Shown piece by piece: positions 1 to 8,915 of a stretch of 64,000 nucleotides of DNA. The stretch is from Metabacillus lacus (GTDB lineage: Bacteria > Bacillota > Bacilli > Bacillales > Bacillaceae), in the NCBI RefSeq assembly GCF_009674805.1, contig NZ_WKKI01000012.1, positions 1-64,000 of the forward strand, given 5' to 3'. Numbering within the stretch: the stretch's first letter is position 1; each line of letters opens with the position of its first letter. The notes beneath the pieces are model-generated. The model made no database searches, had not been told where the DNA came from, and worked only from the letters and a program-made list of their open reading frames with translations. The position numbers and the translations under genes were made by a program.

Positions 1-690
1 GAGATACTATAACAAAGCGTGTTGTTTTGTTCTACTATAATGGGAAAACGGCGAGATAGTATAACAAACAGGGCATCTTTGTTCTACTATGGGTGAGATA
101 CTATAACAAAGCGTGTTGTTTTGTTCTACTATATGGCAAAAAACGCAAGATAGTATAACAAACGGAGGCTCTTTGTTCTACTATGGGCAAGATAGTATAA
201 CAAACGGAGGCTCTTTGTTCTACTATGGGCAAGATAGTATAACATAAGGGTGCTCTTTGTTCTACTATGGGTGAGATACTATAACAAAGCGTGTTGTTTT
301 GTTCTACTATAATGGGAAAACCGCGAGATAGTATAACAAACAGGGCATCTTTGTTCTACTATGGGCGAGATAGTAGAACAAAAGGGTGCTCTTTGTTCTA
401 CTATGGGTGAGATACTATAACAAAGCGTGTTGTTTTGTTCTACTATAATGGGAAAACGGCGAGATAGTATAACAAACAGGGCATCTTTGTTCTACTATCA
501 GCGAGATACTATAACAAAGCGTGTTGTTTTGTTCTACTATATGGCAAAAAACGCAAGATAGTATAACAAACGGAGGCTCTTTGTTCTACTATGTGCGAGA
601 TACTATAACAAACAGGTGCTTTTTGTTCTACTATCAGCGAGATACTATAACAAACAGAGCCGTTTTGCTCACCTATCATGCAAAAACCGC
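1..690. repeat. Array of 38-bp hairpin-forming units
   Basis: Fourteen well-conserved 38-bp units start at 1, 53, 95, 147, 189, 231, 273, 325, 367, 409, 461, 503, 555 and 597. A weaker one starts at 639, with faint traces to about 800. Each unit has a left arm ATA(C/G)TATAACAAA and a right arm TTTGTTCTACTAT around a short variable loop. The unit at 367 pairs perfectly over 13 bp; the others carry one or two mismatches. Spacers are 14 bp after every unit with the gcgtgttg loop and 4 bp otherwise, giving 52- and 42-bp steps. The array may extend beyond the window start. Function unknown. Short open frames crossing it are by-products of the 42-bp period. Confidence 0.93.
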
Positions 691-1011
691 AAAATATTAT
701 AGCAACTATACGCACTTTGTTCTCCAAACCCATATAACCCAGAAATCTTATATACTGCCATCAGCAAATTCTATAACAAACAGATACTATGTACCTACCA
801 AATTATCCTGAATAACATTACCTGCAACTATTTCACCAAAAATTTCACACAAGAAAAGCCACCCACTATGTAGAAAGCTGTAGAATTTAATCGATTTTTA
901 ATTTTTTTGTAATATTTTTGTAACATTCAAGGAATATGTAACTTAACTGTTAAACTCCTAAGTGCCTAAGTCAGTTATACTAGATTTGTGAAAAAGGAGT
1001 GGAAAATATAC

Positions 1012-2139
1012 ATGAAGAGACCTATTATCGCATTAGGAGTAGCATCATCATTATTATTTGGTTCATTTATTCCCACTGTCACTCAAGCCAGCAGTGTATC
1101 ATATGAAAATAGCCTTATTAATATTAGTAAACAATACATAGGGGTACCATATAAATGGGGTGGAACAACTCCATCTGGATTTGATTGTTCCGGATTTATC
1201 CAATATGTATTCAACAAAGTTGGTATTCAGCTTCCAAGAACAACAGGCGAAATGTTCAGCTCAAGCAAAATGACTTCCGTAAGCAAGAAGCAAGTTGGAG
1301 ATATCGTATTTTTTGCCACAACGTCAAAACCTACTGTATCACACGCAGGGATTTATATTGGGAACAACCAATTTATCCACGCTTCTTCCTCTAGAGGAAT
1401 CACGATCAGTTCTCTCAGTGAGTCTTACTGGAATAGTCGCTACCTTGGAACGAAACGTCACAATGCAGGCGGAGCTGTTTTGGCTGCATCCAGTGAAAAC
1501 CTTGTGCAATCTTCTAAGGAATTATGGAGCAAGTATGAAAATCGTTACTCATCCGTGTCTAATATTAATGGGCAGGACCAGAATCTTTTAAAAGAATATA
1601 ATTCTATCAAATCAAAAATTACATCTAGTACCCCTGCTGAAGCAAATGAGTTTCTTCTTCGTTCTGCAAGAATGATTGACAGTGTAAAAGTGGGTCAGGA
1701 ATTAGATAGCAAGTTAAATTCTTTCCGTCAACAATTGATTAATGACCAAACAATGAATCCAAGTACATCTGCACTTTATGATCAATTTTCTGATGATATC
1801 CGCAAAGCAGAAAGTGTTGTAAGCAGAATTTATGGGCCGGATAATCGCAAAGTGTTCAATGACCGATTTGTCACACCAGCTAAAATTGCAAAAGAAACTG
1901 TTATCTATGAAGTTTCCATTTATCGTTTGCTAGACAGAATTGAAGGATTCGTAAATGCAGACAATAAACAAGCGGCGATTGAACATTTTGCTATGCTCGA
2001 AAGACTGGAAAAGAGAGCAGCATCCATTAAAGCAGATGGCAATGCATTGCACTCGGGTCAGTATCAAAGTCTGCCGAAAATGAACCAGCAGTTTGAGACT
2101 AAAAAAGCAGAATTGAATACAAGAATTAACAATATGTAA
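1012..2139 (+). CDS. Secreted NlpC/P60 endopeptidase with SbsC-like helical module
   Basis: A 375-residue exported wall hydrolase. An AAGGAG at about 994-999 favours the ATG at 1012 over the upstream GTG at 988. Residues 1-26 form a signal peptide ending before SSVSY. The NlpC/P60 domain (about 31-160) shows the Cys-His-His triad: C59 in DCSGF, H111 in SHAGIYIG and H123. The family cleaves peptide stems of peptidoglycan, usually D-gamma-Glu bonds. The second half is helical, with a segment containing FVTPAKIAKETVIYE that closely resembles a segment of the CAP protein at 3888 and looks like an S-layer SbsC-type module. I infer that this module anchors the enzyme to the wall or its polysaccharide. 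Confidence 0.9.
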   Translation: MKRPIIALGVASSLLFGSFIPTVTQASSVSYENSLINISKQYIGVPYKWGGTTPSGFDCSGFIQYVFNKVGIQLPRTTGEMFSSSKMTSVSKKQVGDIVFFATTSKPTVSHAGIYIGNNQFIHASSSRGITISSLSESYWNSRYLGTKRHNAGGAVLAASSENLVQSSKELWSKYENRYSSVSNINGQDQNLLKEYNSIKSKITSSTPAEANEFLLRSARMIDSVKVGQELDSKLNSFRQQLINDQTMNPSTSALYDQFSDDIRKAESVVSRIYGPDNRKVFNDRFVTPAKIAKETVIYEVSIYRLLDRIEGFVNADNKQAAIEHFAMLERLEKRAASIKADGNALHSGQYQSLPKMNQQFETKKAELNTRINNM

Positions 2140-2147
2140 TTCTTCTT

Positions 2148-2182
2148 AAGTGAATCCAATTTGCAGTTGGATTCACTTTTTA
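2148..2182 (+). terminator. Rho-independent terminator
   Basis: AAGTGAATCCAA pairs with TTGGATTCACTT across a 7-nt loop, followed by a T-run. It ends the NlpC/P60 gene. Confidence 0.85.
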
Positions 2183-2289
2183 TTTACCCGGATGATGAAT
2201 TTCAAAACTCTTTTTTTGGAAAAAATTAAAAAGAAAATTTATCCATGTTACAATATTAGTAGAATGCATGGAGAGAGGAGTTTATTAGA

Positions 2290-3732
2290 TTGAAAGTATT
2301 CTTAAAGGCTGTAATGTTTTCACTTTTACTATTTGTTCCGGTACAGACTTTTGCGGCAGGTGAAGACACTGAGTTAAGTGTGAAGGAAAAGAAAGAGTTT
2401 ATGACGAAGACTGCCCAGGAGCACAATATTCCCCCTGAGCTGCTAAAAGCGATTGCTTATTCCGAGACAGCCTTTATGCAGTTTAAAAACGGGCAGCCTA
2501 TTGTTGCGGCTGACGGAGGCATTGGCATTATGCAGATTACGATGAGTGATGCTGAATATGCTTCAAGAGGCATTGATAAAGAAAAGCTCCTCTGGGATAC
2601 AAAGTATAATATAGAGTGGGGCGCTAAAATACTAAAGGAAAAATGGAACTGGGCAGGAACGCATATTCCAAAAATTAATAACCATCATCCCCACATGCTT
2701 GAACATTGGTATTTTTCTGTTATGGCATACAACGGCGTATCCAGAAGAAACGATCCAAACCACAGCTCTTCCACTTATCAGGATAAGGTGTACCGTTACA
2801 TAAAGGATCATGCCCTCGTTGATATGCGCAGCTTTTCCTTTCAAACAGGCTACAACGCACAAAACTCATTAAGATTTCCAGTGATGAGCTATCAGTGGAA
2901 GGATGCCAATACAAGAGCGATGTCCACGCTGAAAAAGGGAGAAAAGGTTATTACAAAAAGCGGAAACTCCAATTTGCGAAACGGTCCTGACACAGTGGGT
3001 ACGTCAGTGATTGCAAGCGTTCCTGGATACTCTGCTGTGGAAATTGTCAGAGGTCCCTATGAATCTCAAAGGGTAGAAAACTTTTTTTCCTTTTTTGAAG
3101 TAAAAGTAAACGGCAGGACTGGCTATTTAGCTACCACTAATCTGCAGGAGCTGGTCATTCCGCAGGTTGATATCTCTCTTCTTCCGCGGAAAGAGTCAGT
3201 CGGCAGGCTTGTCATTTCCCGTGACGTTCCGATTATGACAAGAAACGGAAACGGAGAAACGCTGTTTAGAATGGCTAAAAGGGGAGAGATGCTCCGCCTG
3301 TACGGCACTTCAGGTGCTTCCTATTATATTGGAGGACAGCAGTATGTGAATTTTGATTCCTCTAAGATGAATGTGATGATTGGCAGGCTGTCAACGCAGG
3401 GGCCAACGAGAATGTATAAAAAAACAGGAAACAAGCTGGAGCTTTTCCGTACGATCGGTAAAGGCGAAAATATTAGAATTTACAATTATGATGATCAAAA
3501 CTACGATGTTGGCGGAGGGTACGTGATTCCGAAAACAGAGCGTCAGACAAGGTACTATCTTGGCTTCACAAAAGTTAAATCAGATACTGTATTGTACAGG
3601 CCGGATGGTACCCCCGAAAGGACGTTAAAAGCAGGTGAGTCTTTCCGTACTTATGAAATATCTCCGGATTCCTATGATTTAGGCGGCGGATATTATGTGA
3701 GAAAAGACAGAGTAGAATACCTGCCTCATTAA
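2290..3732 (+). CDS. Secreted transglycosylase-like wall protein with SH3 and C-terminal repeats
   Basis: A 480-residue exported protein. It starts at TTG 2290 behind GAGGAG nine bases upstream. Residues 1-22 are a signal peptide. A lysozyme/SLT-like domain follows (about 45-180), with a candidate catalytic Glu in IAYSET (E59) and the GIGIMQIT motif of lytic transglycosylases, which cut the glycan backbone of peptidoglycan. An SH3b-like segment (NLRNGPDTVGT onward, about 230-290) comes next. The last 180 residues hold three repeats of about 65 residues, each ending in a Y-x-GG-x-Y/YDxGGGYY motif. It is a single-gene unit between two terminators. The substrate is inferred from the fold. Confidence 0.85.
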   Translation: MKVFLKAVMFSLLLFVPVQTFAAGEDTELSVKEKKEFMTKTAQEHNIPPELLKAIAYSETAFMQFKNGQPIVAADGGIGIMQITMSDAEYASRGIDKEKLLWDTKYNIEWGAKILKEKWNWAGTHIPKINNHHPHMLEHWYFSVMAYNGVSRRNDPNHSSSTYQDKVYRYIKDHALVDMRSFSFQTGYNAQNSLRFPVMSYQWKDANTRAMSTLKKGEKVITKSGNSNLRNGPDTVGTSVIASVPGYSAVEIVRGPYESQRVENFFSFFEVKVNGRTGYLATTNLQELVIPQVDISLLPRKESVGRLVISRDVPIMTRNGNGETLFRMAKRGEMLRLYGTSGASYYIGGQQYVNFDSSKMNVMIGRLSTQGPTRMYKKTGNKLELFRTIGKGENIRIYNYDDQNYDVGGGYVIPKTERQTRYYLGFTKVKSDTVLYRPDGTPERTLKAGESFRTYEISPDSYDLGGGYYVRKDRVEYLPH

Positions 3733-3739
3733 GTTGGTG

Positions 3740-3771
3740 AAAAAGCTCCTTTGCAGAGGAGCTTTTTGCTT
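3740..3771 (+). terminator. Rho-independent terminator
   Basis: AAAAAGCTCCT and AGGAGCTTTTT pair around a 6-nt loop just after the transglycosylase-like gene. Confidence 0.88.
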
Positions 3772-3850
3772 TCAACTCCCTGCCCCATCAGTGAGTTTTT
3801 AATTTTGCAGACCGAAGTACATCTATTCCAAGTGTATGGTAGGTTAATGG

Positions 3851-3856
3851 TATAAT
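3851..3856 (+). promoter_or_regulatory. Candidate -10 box of the CAP gene
   Basis: A perfect TATAAT lies 31 bases before the start codon. No convincing -35 hexamer is seen at the usual distance. Confidence 0.4.
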
Positions 3857-3887
3857 AGATGCTAGACTGATAGATTGGAGGCAGAAT

Positions 3888-4802
3888 ATGAACAAAGTTA
3901 TATCAGCGCTTTTCCTTGCTATGCTCCTGTCTTTTGCTGGATTAACAGTATCTGCTGGTGCCGCAGACCCCTTTCAGACGGCCAGGCAGGAAGGTGAAAA
4001 GCTTGCTGTTCAAAGAGCATATTTTACAGAGTTGATTAACAGCGGTGACGTTTTTTCAGTAAACGCCGCGTATGATGAGTTTACAAAACAGATTACGGTA
4101 ACTGAATCTGCGATTGGCAGAGTTTCTGGCAAGGAACGCAGAAACAGCTTGAATGCATCTTATATAAAGCCTGCGAAAATTCAAAAAGAAAGAGTCATTT
4201 ACGAGCTGTCTCAGTACCGTTTGATGAACAAGGTGGGCTGGGATATGATCTCAAACAGAACCAGCACAAATAATGGTGATCTTGCTAAACTTGCAAGATT
4301 AGTAACGAGAGCTGAACAAATTAAAAAGGATGGCGGTTATGGTGTTTTACCCGCTTTTTTTAATCAGTATTTAAGATCTTATGAAGGTCAGCTGAAAAGC
4401 AGAGAATTTGTTTCTTATGTGAGAGGGCCGAAAATTGGTCAGTTTGATTACGATGTTTTATTAATCACAAACGAAGAGCGTGTGAAAAACAAACTTAAAC
4501 CTTTCACACTGGACATGAAGCTGTCCAATGTAGCACTTGAAAAATCGAAAGACATGTATACTAAAAAATATTTTAATCATCAATCACCTACTTATGGAAG
4601 CCCGTTTGATATGATGAAAAAATTTGGTATTACTTATCATTATGCAGGTGAAAATATCGCACAGGGCTATAATAATCCAAAAGCGGTTGTGAATGGCTGG
4701 ATGAACAGTCCTGGACATAGGGCAAATATCCTAAATGCTAACTTCAGCCGGCTTGGAACCGGCTATCACCAGCAATTATGGACACAAATGTTTACAGGAT
4801 GA
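3888..4802 (+). CDS. Secreted CAP-domain protein with SbsC-like helical module
   Basis: A 304-residue exported protein. ATG 3888 sits eight bases after GGAGG. The signal peptide covers residues 1-25. Residues about 30-165 form a helical region whose segment YIKPAKIQKERVIYELSQYR matches the C-terminal half of the NlpC/P60 protein at 1012. The C-terminal CAP (SCP/PR-1) domain (about 185-304) shows LLITNEER, HQSPTYGSPFDM, AGENIA and MNSPGHRANIL. Bacterial CAP proteins such as YkwD have no settled enzymatic role. I infer that the shared module tethers it to the wall. Confidence 0.87.
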   Translation: MNKVISALFLAMLLSFAGLTVSAGAADPFQTARQEGEKLAVQRAYFTELINSGDVFSVNAAYDEFTKQITVTESAIGRVSGKERRNSLNASYIKPAKIQKERVIYELSQYRLMNKVGWDMISNRTSTNNGDLAKLARLVTRAEQIKKDGGYGVLPAFFNQYLRSYEGQLKSREFVSYVRGPKIGQFDYDVLLITNEERVKNKLKPFTLDMKLSNVALEKSKDMYTKKYFNHQSPTYGSPFDMMKKFGITYHYAGENIAQGYNNPKAVVNGWMNSPGHRANILNANFSRLGTGYHQQLWTQMFTG

Positions 4803-4815
4803 AGAGAAAATCAAG

Positions 4816-4852
4816 AAAGCCTCCCAAAAAATAATAGGGGGGGCTTTTTTTA
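4816..4852 (+). terminator. Rho-independent terminator
   Basis: AAAGCCTCCC pairs with GGGGGGCTTT and is followed by a T-run, 14 bases after the CAP gene. Confidence 0.88.
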
Positions 4853-5045
4853 ATCTATTAATTTTTTCCGTTCAAATAACCTTAAAAATTCAGATATGGT
4901 GCGGGTTGAAGCTGTTTAAATTAAGTTCATAAGAACCGTAAAATGCAATGAAAAAAGTCATTGTTTTTCGGGGTTAGAAATAACTAGGCCGAAAATGCAG
5001 TTTATTGCAGAATATTCAGTTTTATTAAATTATTCTTGTCGAAAA

Positions 5046-5129
5046 TTTACAAATATTTATAAATAATCAACCAATAATTTACAAAATTAATAAAACTCTC
5101 ATACTCTCTTAACAAAACGGGAATATAAT
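5046..5129 (+). promoter_or_regulatory. Candidate PhoP-controlled promoter of the pst operon
   Basis: TTTACA-like hexamers recur at near 11-bp steps: TTTACA 5046, TTTATA 5056, TCAACC 5067, TTTACA 5078. A further TTAACA at 5109 stands nine bases before a perfect TATAAT at 5124-5129. Repeated TTNACA hexamers at 11-bp spacing are the known PhoP box of Bacillus, and pst is a PhoP target there. The rest of the 4853-5233 gap is AT-rich leader with nothing else recognised. Confidence 0.42.
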
Positions 5130-5233
5130 TACTTTTGAATCTAGGAAGATATTAGGAAGGTGAGGAAATTACTGACATAATATAAACCTAATGAACTAGT
5201 TCACTATTTTATAATTCTATGGAGGTAAAGAGG

Positions 5234-7015
5234 ATGAAACATCAGCTTTCGAGTTTAGTAGTTGCTTCTGCAGTGCTAGCGGGCAGTGCATTTACCCCGG
5301 TTCTGATAAATGAAGCAAGTGCTGCCAGTATCCAGAACAGTGTGAAAACTGCTGTGGAAAAGGTAGTTGTAAACGGCCAGGTGAAAAATGTTACAACAGT
5401 TGTAATTGGTAAAACAAAGCTTTATTCAACAAAAGACTTAGCAAGAGCGGCTTCCGCTTCAGTAACGTACAATCAAAACACGAAAGTTTACTCGGTTGCT
5501 AAAGGTGCTGGAAAGCAAAAAAAGGTGATTGATTATAAGGCAGATCATAACACTGCTGTAGCCAACGGAAAGAATATCAAATTAGGGACTCCGTCTAAAG
5601 TTGTAGGAAAGACTTTGTTTGTGGAAGCGAAACCTTTCGTACAAGCATTAGGCGGAGATATATTAACAGATGGTGGTCTATTAATATCATTAAATGGTGG
5701 AATTAAAGTTTCCTCAGCCAGCCTGAATGTAGAAGGCGCATCCAAATCAGTGGGCGTTCTCACAATCAACGGCAAAAAGCTTTATTCCGTTCAAGATGTT
5801 GCGAAACTTTTCTCTGCTACTGTAAAAGTGGACAAGCATCAGGAAGTAACATTATCCAAAAAAGGAACAACTGTTAAATTTAAAGTTTCGACCAATAGTA
5901 TATCAGTTAATGGGGAATCTGACAATACAAAAGCCTTCCCTGTTTCAGTAAAGGGCACTGTGTACGCTGATCTTGCTGATCTTGTCACAGCACTTGGCGG
6001 TGACATCATCACTTCCGGCAAAAGTTCTCTTATCTCTTTAACCGGTTTGGTGAGCGGCGAAACATTCGGTCCACAGTGGGTCAATCCTTCAAGCATTCTT
6101 GTAACGAATGAAACAGAAGAGGGTGCTAGAACACTATTGATTGATGTGAACACGAAAAAGGTGCTTTTTGAAGTGAACGGCACTGAGCTTGCTGTATCTC
6201 CTAGCGGCAAACAGGCGCTCTACTCCGATGAGAACGGATTTGTCTACCTTGTTGATCTTCTTTCTAAGAAAACCATCGTTCTGAATGGTGAAGATGATTC
6301 AGTAAAGGTTGAATTTGTCTGGAGTCATGATGGCAAAAAAGCTTATTTCATTCAAGGTGAGAAGAGTGACAAAATCTACTCTGTTACTTTGGCTGATGGA
6401 AGTCTGAAAAAGATCTATGAAGACAGCAAAGCATACAAATCTGATCTTCGACTTTCAAAAGACGGTTCTAAAATCTTGTATTCCGTAGGTGCAGAAGGAA
6501 AAACAAAGTACACGGATGATGACAAAACAGATGTAGACACTATTGATCTTACGGATACAGAAGCACAGTTCTATACTGTCAGCCTGCTGGAAGCAGCCCC
6601 TAAAGCTGCAGCAATTACTGTTACGAAAGATATCAAAATCTTCCCTGAGTTCCTTGCCAATGGAAACGTTGTTTATGTAAGTGCTGATGCTGAAAGTGAC
6701 GAGCTTCCTAAGCTTCACTTAATTGGTGCTGACAATAAGATGACTGAACTGGTTGTTAACAAAGACATCGTGGCAAGCACGGTTACGGCTCAAAACAAAG
6801 TGATGATTCTTGTTTGGGAGTCAAACAACACTTCTGTTATTTACGAAGTAAACCCTGTCAGCAAAAGGCTGGTAAAAGTAGCTGCTACACCTCTTGAATT
6901 AACTTCATTCTCAGTTTCTGCCAATGGCTTGTCCATCGCTGCCACAACAGAGGGTCTTGATGGCGAGAAAGTTGTATTCTTTAAAAACGGCGTATTCGAA
7001 TCTGTAACAAAATAA
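5234..7015 (+). CDS. Exported stalk-domain and beta-propeller protein leading the pst operon
   Basis: A 593-residue exported protein. GGAGG at 5221 fits ATG 5234 (spacing 8), not the in-frame ATG at 5219, which overlaps the ribosome site. Residues 1-31 are a signal peptide ending near ASA. Two copper-amine-oxidase-N-type stalk modules follow (about 35-145 and 160-275; GKTKLYSTKDLAR and GKKLYSVQDVAKL). A C-terminal half with WD40/TolB-like propeller strands shows VSPSGKQALYS, SHDGKKAYFI and LSKDGSKILYS. No enzymatic residues are evident. It lies 25 bases before pstS with no terminator between, so it is probably co-transcribed with phosphate uptake. I infer an extracytoplasmic binding or scaffold role. 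Confidence 0.8.
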   Translation: MKHQLSSLVVASAVLAGSAFTPVLINEASAASIQNSVKTAVEKVVVNGQVKNVTTVVIGKTKLYSTKDLARAASASVTYNQNTKVYSVAKGAGKQKKVIDYKADHNTAVANGKNIKLGTPSKVVGKTLFVEAKPFVQALGGDILTDGGLLISLNGGIKVSSASLNVEGASKSVGVLTINGKKLYSVQDVAKLFSATVKVDKHQEVTLSKKGTTVKFKVSTNSISVNGESDNTKAFPVSVKGTVYADLADLVTALGGDIITSGKSSLISLTGLVSGETFGPQWVNPSSILVTNETEEGARTLLIDVNTKKVLFEVNGTELAVSPSGKQALYSDENGFVYLVDLLSKKTIVLNGEDDSVKVEFVWSHDGKKAYFIQGEKSDKIYSVTLADGSLKKIYEDSKAYKSDLRLSKDGSKILYSVGAEGKTKYTDDDKTDVDTIDLTDTEAQFYTVSLLEAAPKAAAITVTKDIKIFPEFLANGNVVYVSADAESDELPKLHLIGADNKMTELVVNKDIVASTVTAQNKVMILVWESNNTSVIYEVNPVSKRLVKVAATPLELTSFSVSANGLSIAATTEGLDGEKVVFFKNGVFESVTK

Positions 7016-7040
7016 TTTAATTAAAAGGAGAATGTACACA

Positions 7041-7907
7041 ATGAAAATGTTTAAGAAACTTTCCATTGCAGCAACGGCTGCTGTAGCTGCCATAGGTCTA
7101 TCTTTCGGAGGATTTGCCGGTACTGCTGATGCTTCTTCCAAGCTATCAGGTAAGGTTGTCATCGCAGGATCAACTGCTTTGCTTCCATTAACTCAACAGG
7201 CTGCAAAAGAATTCAAAAAAGCTCATCCAAAAGTATCCGTTTCAGTATCAGGTTCTTCTTCAATCGCTGGACCTCAATCAGTACAAAAAGGATCAGCAAC
7301 ACTTGGAGCTTGTGACTGGGATGCGACTCGATCAGTACCTGGATTCAAAGCATTCAGCGGATTAAAGTCTCATAAAATTGCTGTTATTCCTTTCGCAACA
7401 ATCGTTCATAAAACAAATACTGTTGGAAACCTTACAACAAAACAACTTCAAGATATCTATGCTGGAAAAATCACTAACTGGAAACAAGTTGGCGGAAAAG
7501 ACGCTGAAATCGTAGTAGTAAACCGTGCGCATGGTTCTGGTACTCGTGTTAACTACCAAATGAAAGCTCTTAAAGGTGCTGCATTCATGACAAAAGGCGA
7601 CAACTATAAAGAAGTTGGAAAAAGCGGAGACATGCTGACGAACGTTTCTAACAATCCTAATGCAATTGGCTATATCGATCTTGCTTATGTTAAAGGAAAT
7701 GTTAAAGCTGTAAGCTATAATGGAGTTGCTGCAACACCTGATAACGTAATCAAAGGAAAATACCCGGTATGGAGCCACGGCTACCTGTTAACTAAAGGAG
7801 CTCCAAAAGGTGCAGACGCTGAGTTCATCAAATTCATGCAAAGCTCTAAGTTCCAAAATGGATCTCTTAAGAAGTTAAAATTCATTCCTGTGAGTGCAAT
7901 GAAGTAA
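7041..7907 (+). CDS. pstS: Phosphate-binding protein PstS
   Basis: A 288-residue periplasmic-binding-type protein that presents phosphate to the PstCA channel. AAAGGAG at 7024 favours ATG 7041 over the ATG at 7032. Family motifs are GSTALLPLTQ near the mature N-terminus, GSSSIAGPQ, ATRSVPG, the GSGTRVNYQM phosphate loop and NPNAIGYIDL. The signal peptide ends in ADASS with no lipobox Cys, so the mature protein is probably released or wall-held and not lipid-anchored as in B. subtilis. It is followed by a terminator-like hairpin before pstC, a common way to make excess binding protein. Confidence 0.93.
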   Translation: MKMFKKLSIAATAAVAAIGLSFGGFAGTADASSKLSGKVVIAGSTALLPLTQQAAKEFKKAHPKVSVSVSGSSSIAGPQSVQKGSATLGACDWDATRSVPGFKAFSGLKSHKIAVIPFATIVHKTNTVGNLTTKQLQDIYAGKITNWKQVGGKDAEIVVVNRAHGSGTRVNYQMKALKGAAFMTKGDNYKEVGKSGDMLTNVSNNPNAIGYIDLAYVKGNVKAVSYNGVAATPDNVIKGKYPVWSHGYLLTKGAPKGADAEFIKFMQSSKFQNGSLKKLKFIPVSAMK

Positions 7908-7930
7908 TCTAAGTTCATTAGCACAACCTG

Positions 7931-7955
7931 CCAGCCCTTTAGGGGGCTGGTTTTA
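7931..7955 (+). terminator. Intra-operon terminator after pstS
   Basis: CCAGCCC and GGGGCTGG pair over a short loop and run into TTTT. It probably lowers transcription of pstC and pstA relative to pstS. Confidence 0.75.
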
Positions 7956-7983
7956 CATTCGTTTAATTTTGGAGGGCCGCCTT

Positions 7984-8913
7984 ATGGCAAAGATTGAACA
8001 GGATTTGCAAACTCCTGAAATTACGATTGGAAGTGAAATTACTAAAAATCGTAAAGGAACGTATTTTAAAAACTCTTCTTTCCAAATTTTTTGTTTTTCA
8101 AGCGCGATTATTCTAGGAATTGTACTCTTATCCATTATTGTTTTTATCGGTAAAACAGGGCTTTTGGTTTTTGAAGACGTATCAGTAACAGAGTTTTTCT
8201 TTTCTACAACATGGGAGCCTTTTGATGAAAAGTATGGTGCCGCGACGTTTATTATTGGAACTCTTTCCCTGACGGCTCTTACTCTGGTGTTTGCGACACC
8301 TATTTCTATCGCAGTTGCTGTCTTCATTGTGGAGGTGGCTCCAGATTCAGTAAAGAGAGTGATGAGGCCGATCCTCGACCTTTTGGTAGGCATTCCTTCT
8401 ATTGTATATGGTTACCTCGGACTGACGATTTTGATTCCCTTTATTAGAGAAGCGACAGGCTCCATCATGGGAGACGGACTGCTGGCCGCAGCCCTGGTAT
8501 TAACACTGATGGTACTCCCGACGATTACCAGGATCAGTGATGATGTGATTGCTTCTGTGCCCCGGGAATTCCGTGAAGCCAGCTACGCAATGGGCAGCAC
8601 CAGGCTGCAGACCATTTTTCGAATCATCCTTCCTGCTGCAAAGCAGGGGATTGTAACAGCTGTGATTTTAGGAATGGCCAGAGCAGTGGGAGAAACAATG
8701 GCAGTTGTTATGGTCATTGGAAACACACCGCAGCTTGCAACAGACCTGCTAACTCCAACGTCTGTTCTGACAAGCAACATTGTTATGCAGATTTTAAATG
8801 TTGAGTTTCAATCAACCTGGAACTATGCGCTGTATATGATGGCGTTTCTCTTATTGTTAATTTCAATGTTCATGATCATCGTGATTCGCAGAATCAGAAC
8901 TAAAGGAGTTTAG
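7984..8913 (+). CDS. pstC: Phosphate ABC transporter permease PstC
   Basis: A 309-residue inner-membrane permease of the high-affinity phosphate importer. GGAGGG at 7971 selects ATG 7984 over the TTG at 7969. About six membrane segments are visible, beginning with a long hydrophobic stretch near residues 37-60. The cytoplasmic coupling motif is EASYAMGSTRLQTIFRIILP, and GIPSIVYGYLGL is typical of PstC. It lies two bases before pstA and forms the channel with it. The partner ATPase PstB is not encoded in the window. Confidence 0.93.
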   Translation: MAKIEQDLQTPEITIGSEITKNRKGTYFKNSSFQIFCFSSAIILGIVLLSIIVFIGKTGLLVFEDVSVTEFFFSTTWEPFDEKYGAATFIIGTLSLTALTLVFATPISIAVAVFIVEVAPDSVKRVMRPILDLLVGIPSIVYGYLGLTILIPFIREATGSIMGDGLLAAALVLTLMVLPTITRISDDVIASVPREFREASYAMGSTRLQTIFRIILPAAKQGIVTAVILGMARAVGETMAVVMVIGNTPQLATDLLTPTSVLTSNIVMQILNVEFQSTWNYALYMMAFLLLLISMFMIIVIRRIRTKGV

Positions 8914-8915
8914 TT

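Noticed and set aside
1-690. CRISPR array
   Set aside because: Spacers are only 4 or 14 bp and recur in identical form; no cas genes are near.
509-811. Open frames on both strands in the repeat array
   Set aside because: They arise from the 42-bp (14-codon) period, lack ribosome sites and break at 52-bp steps.
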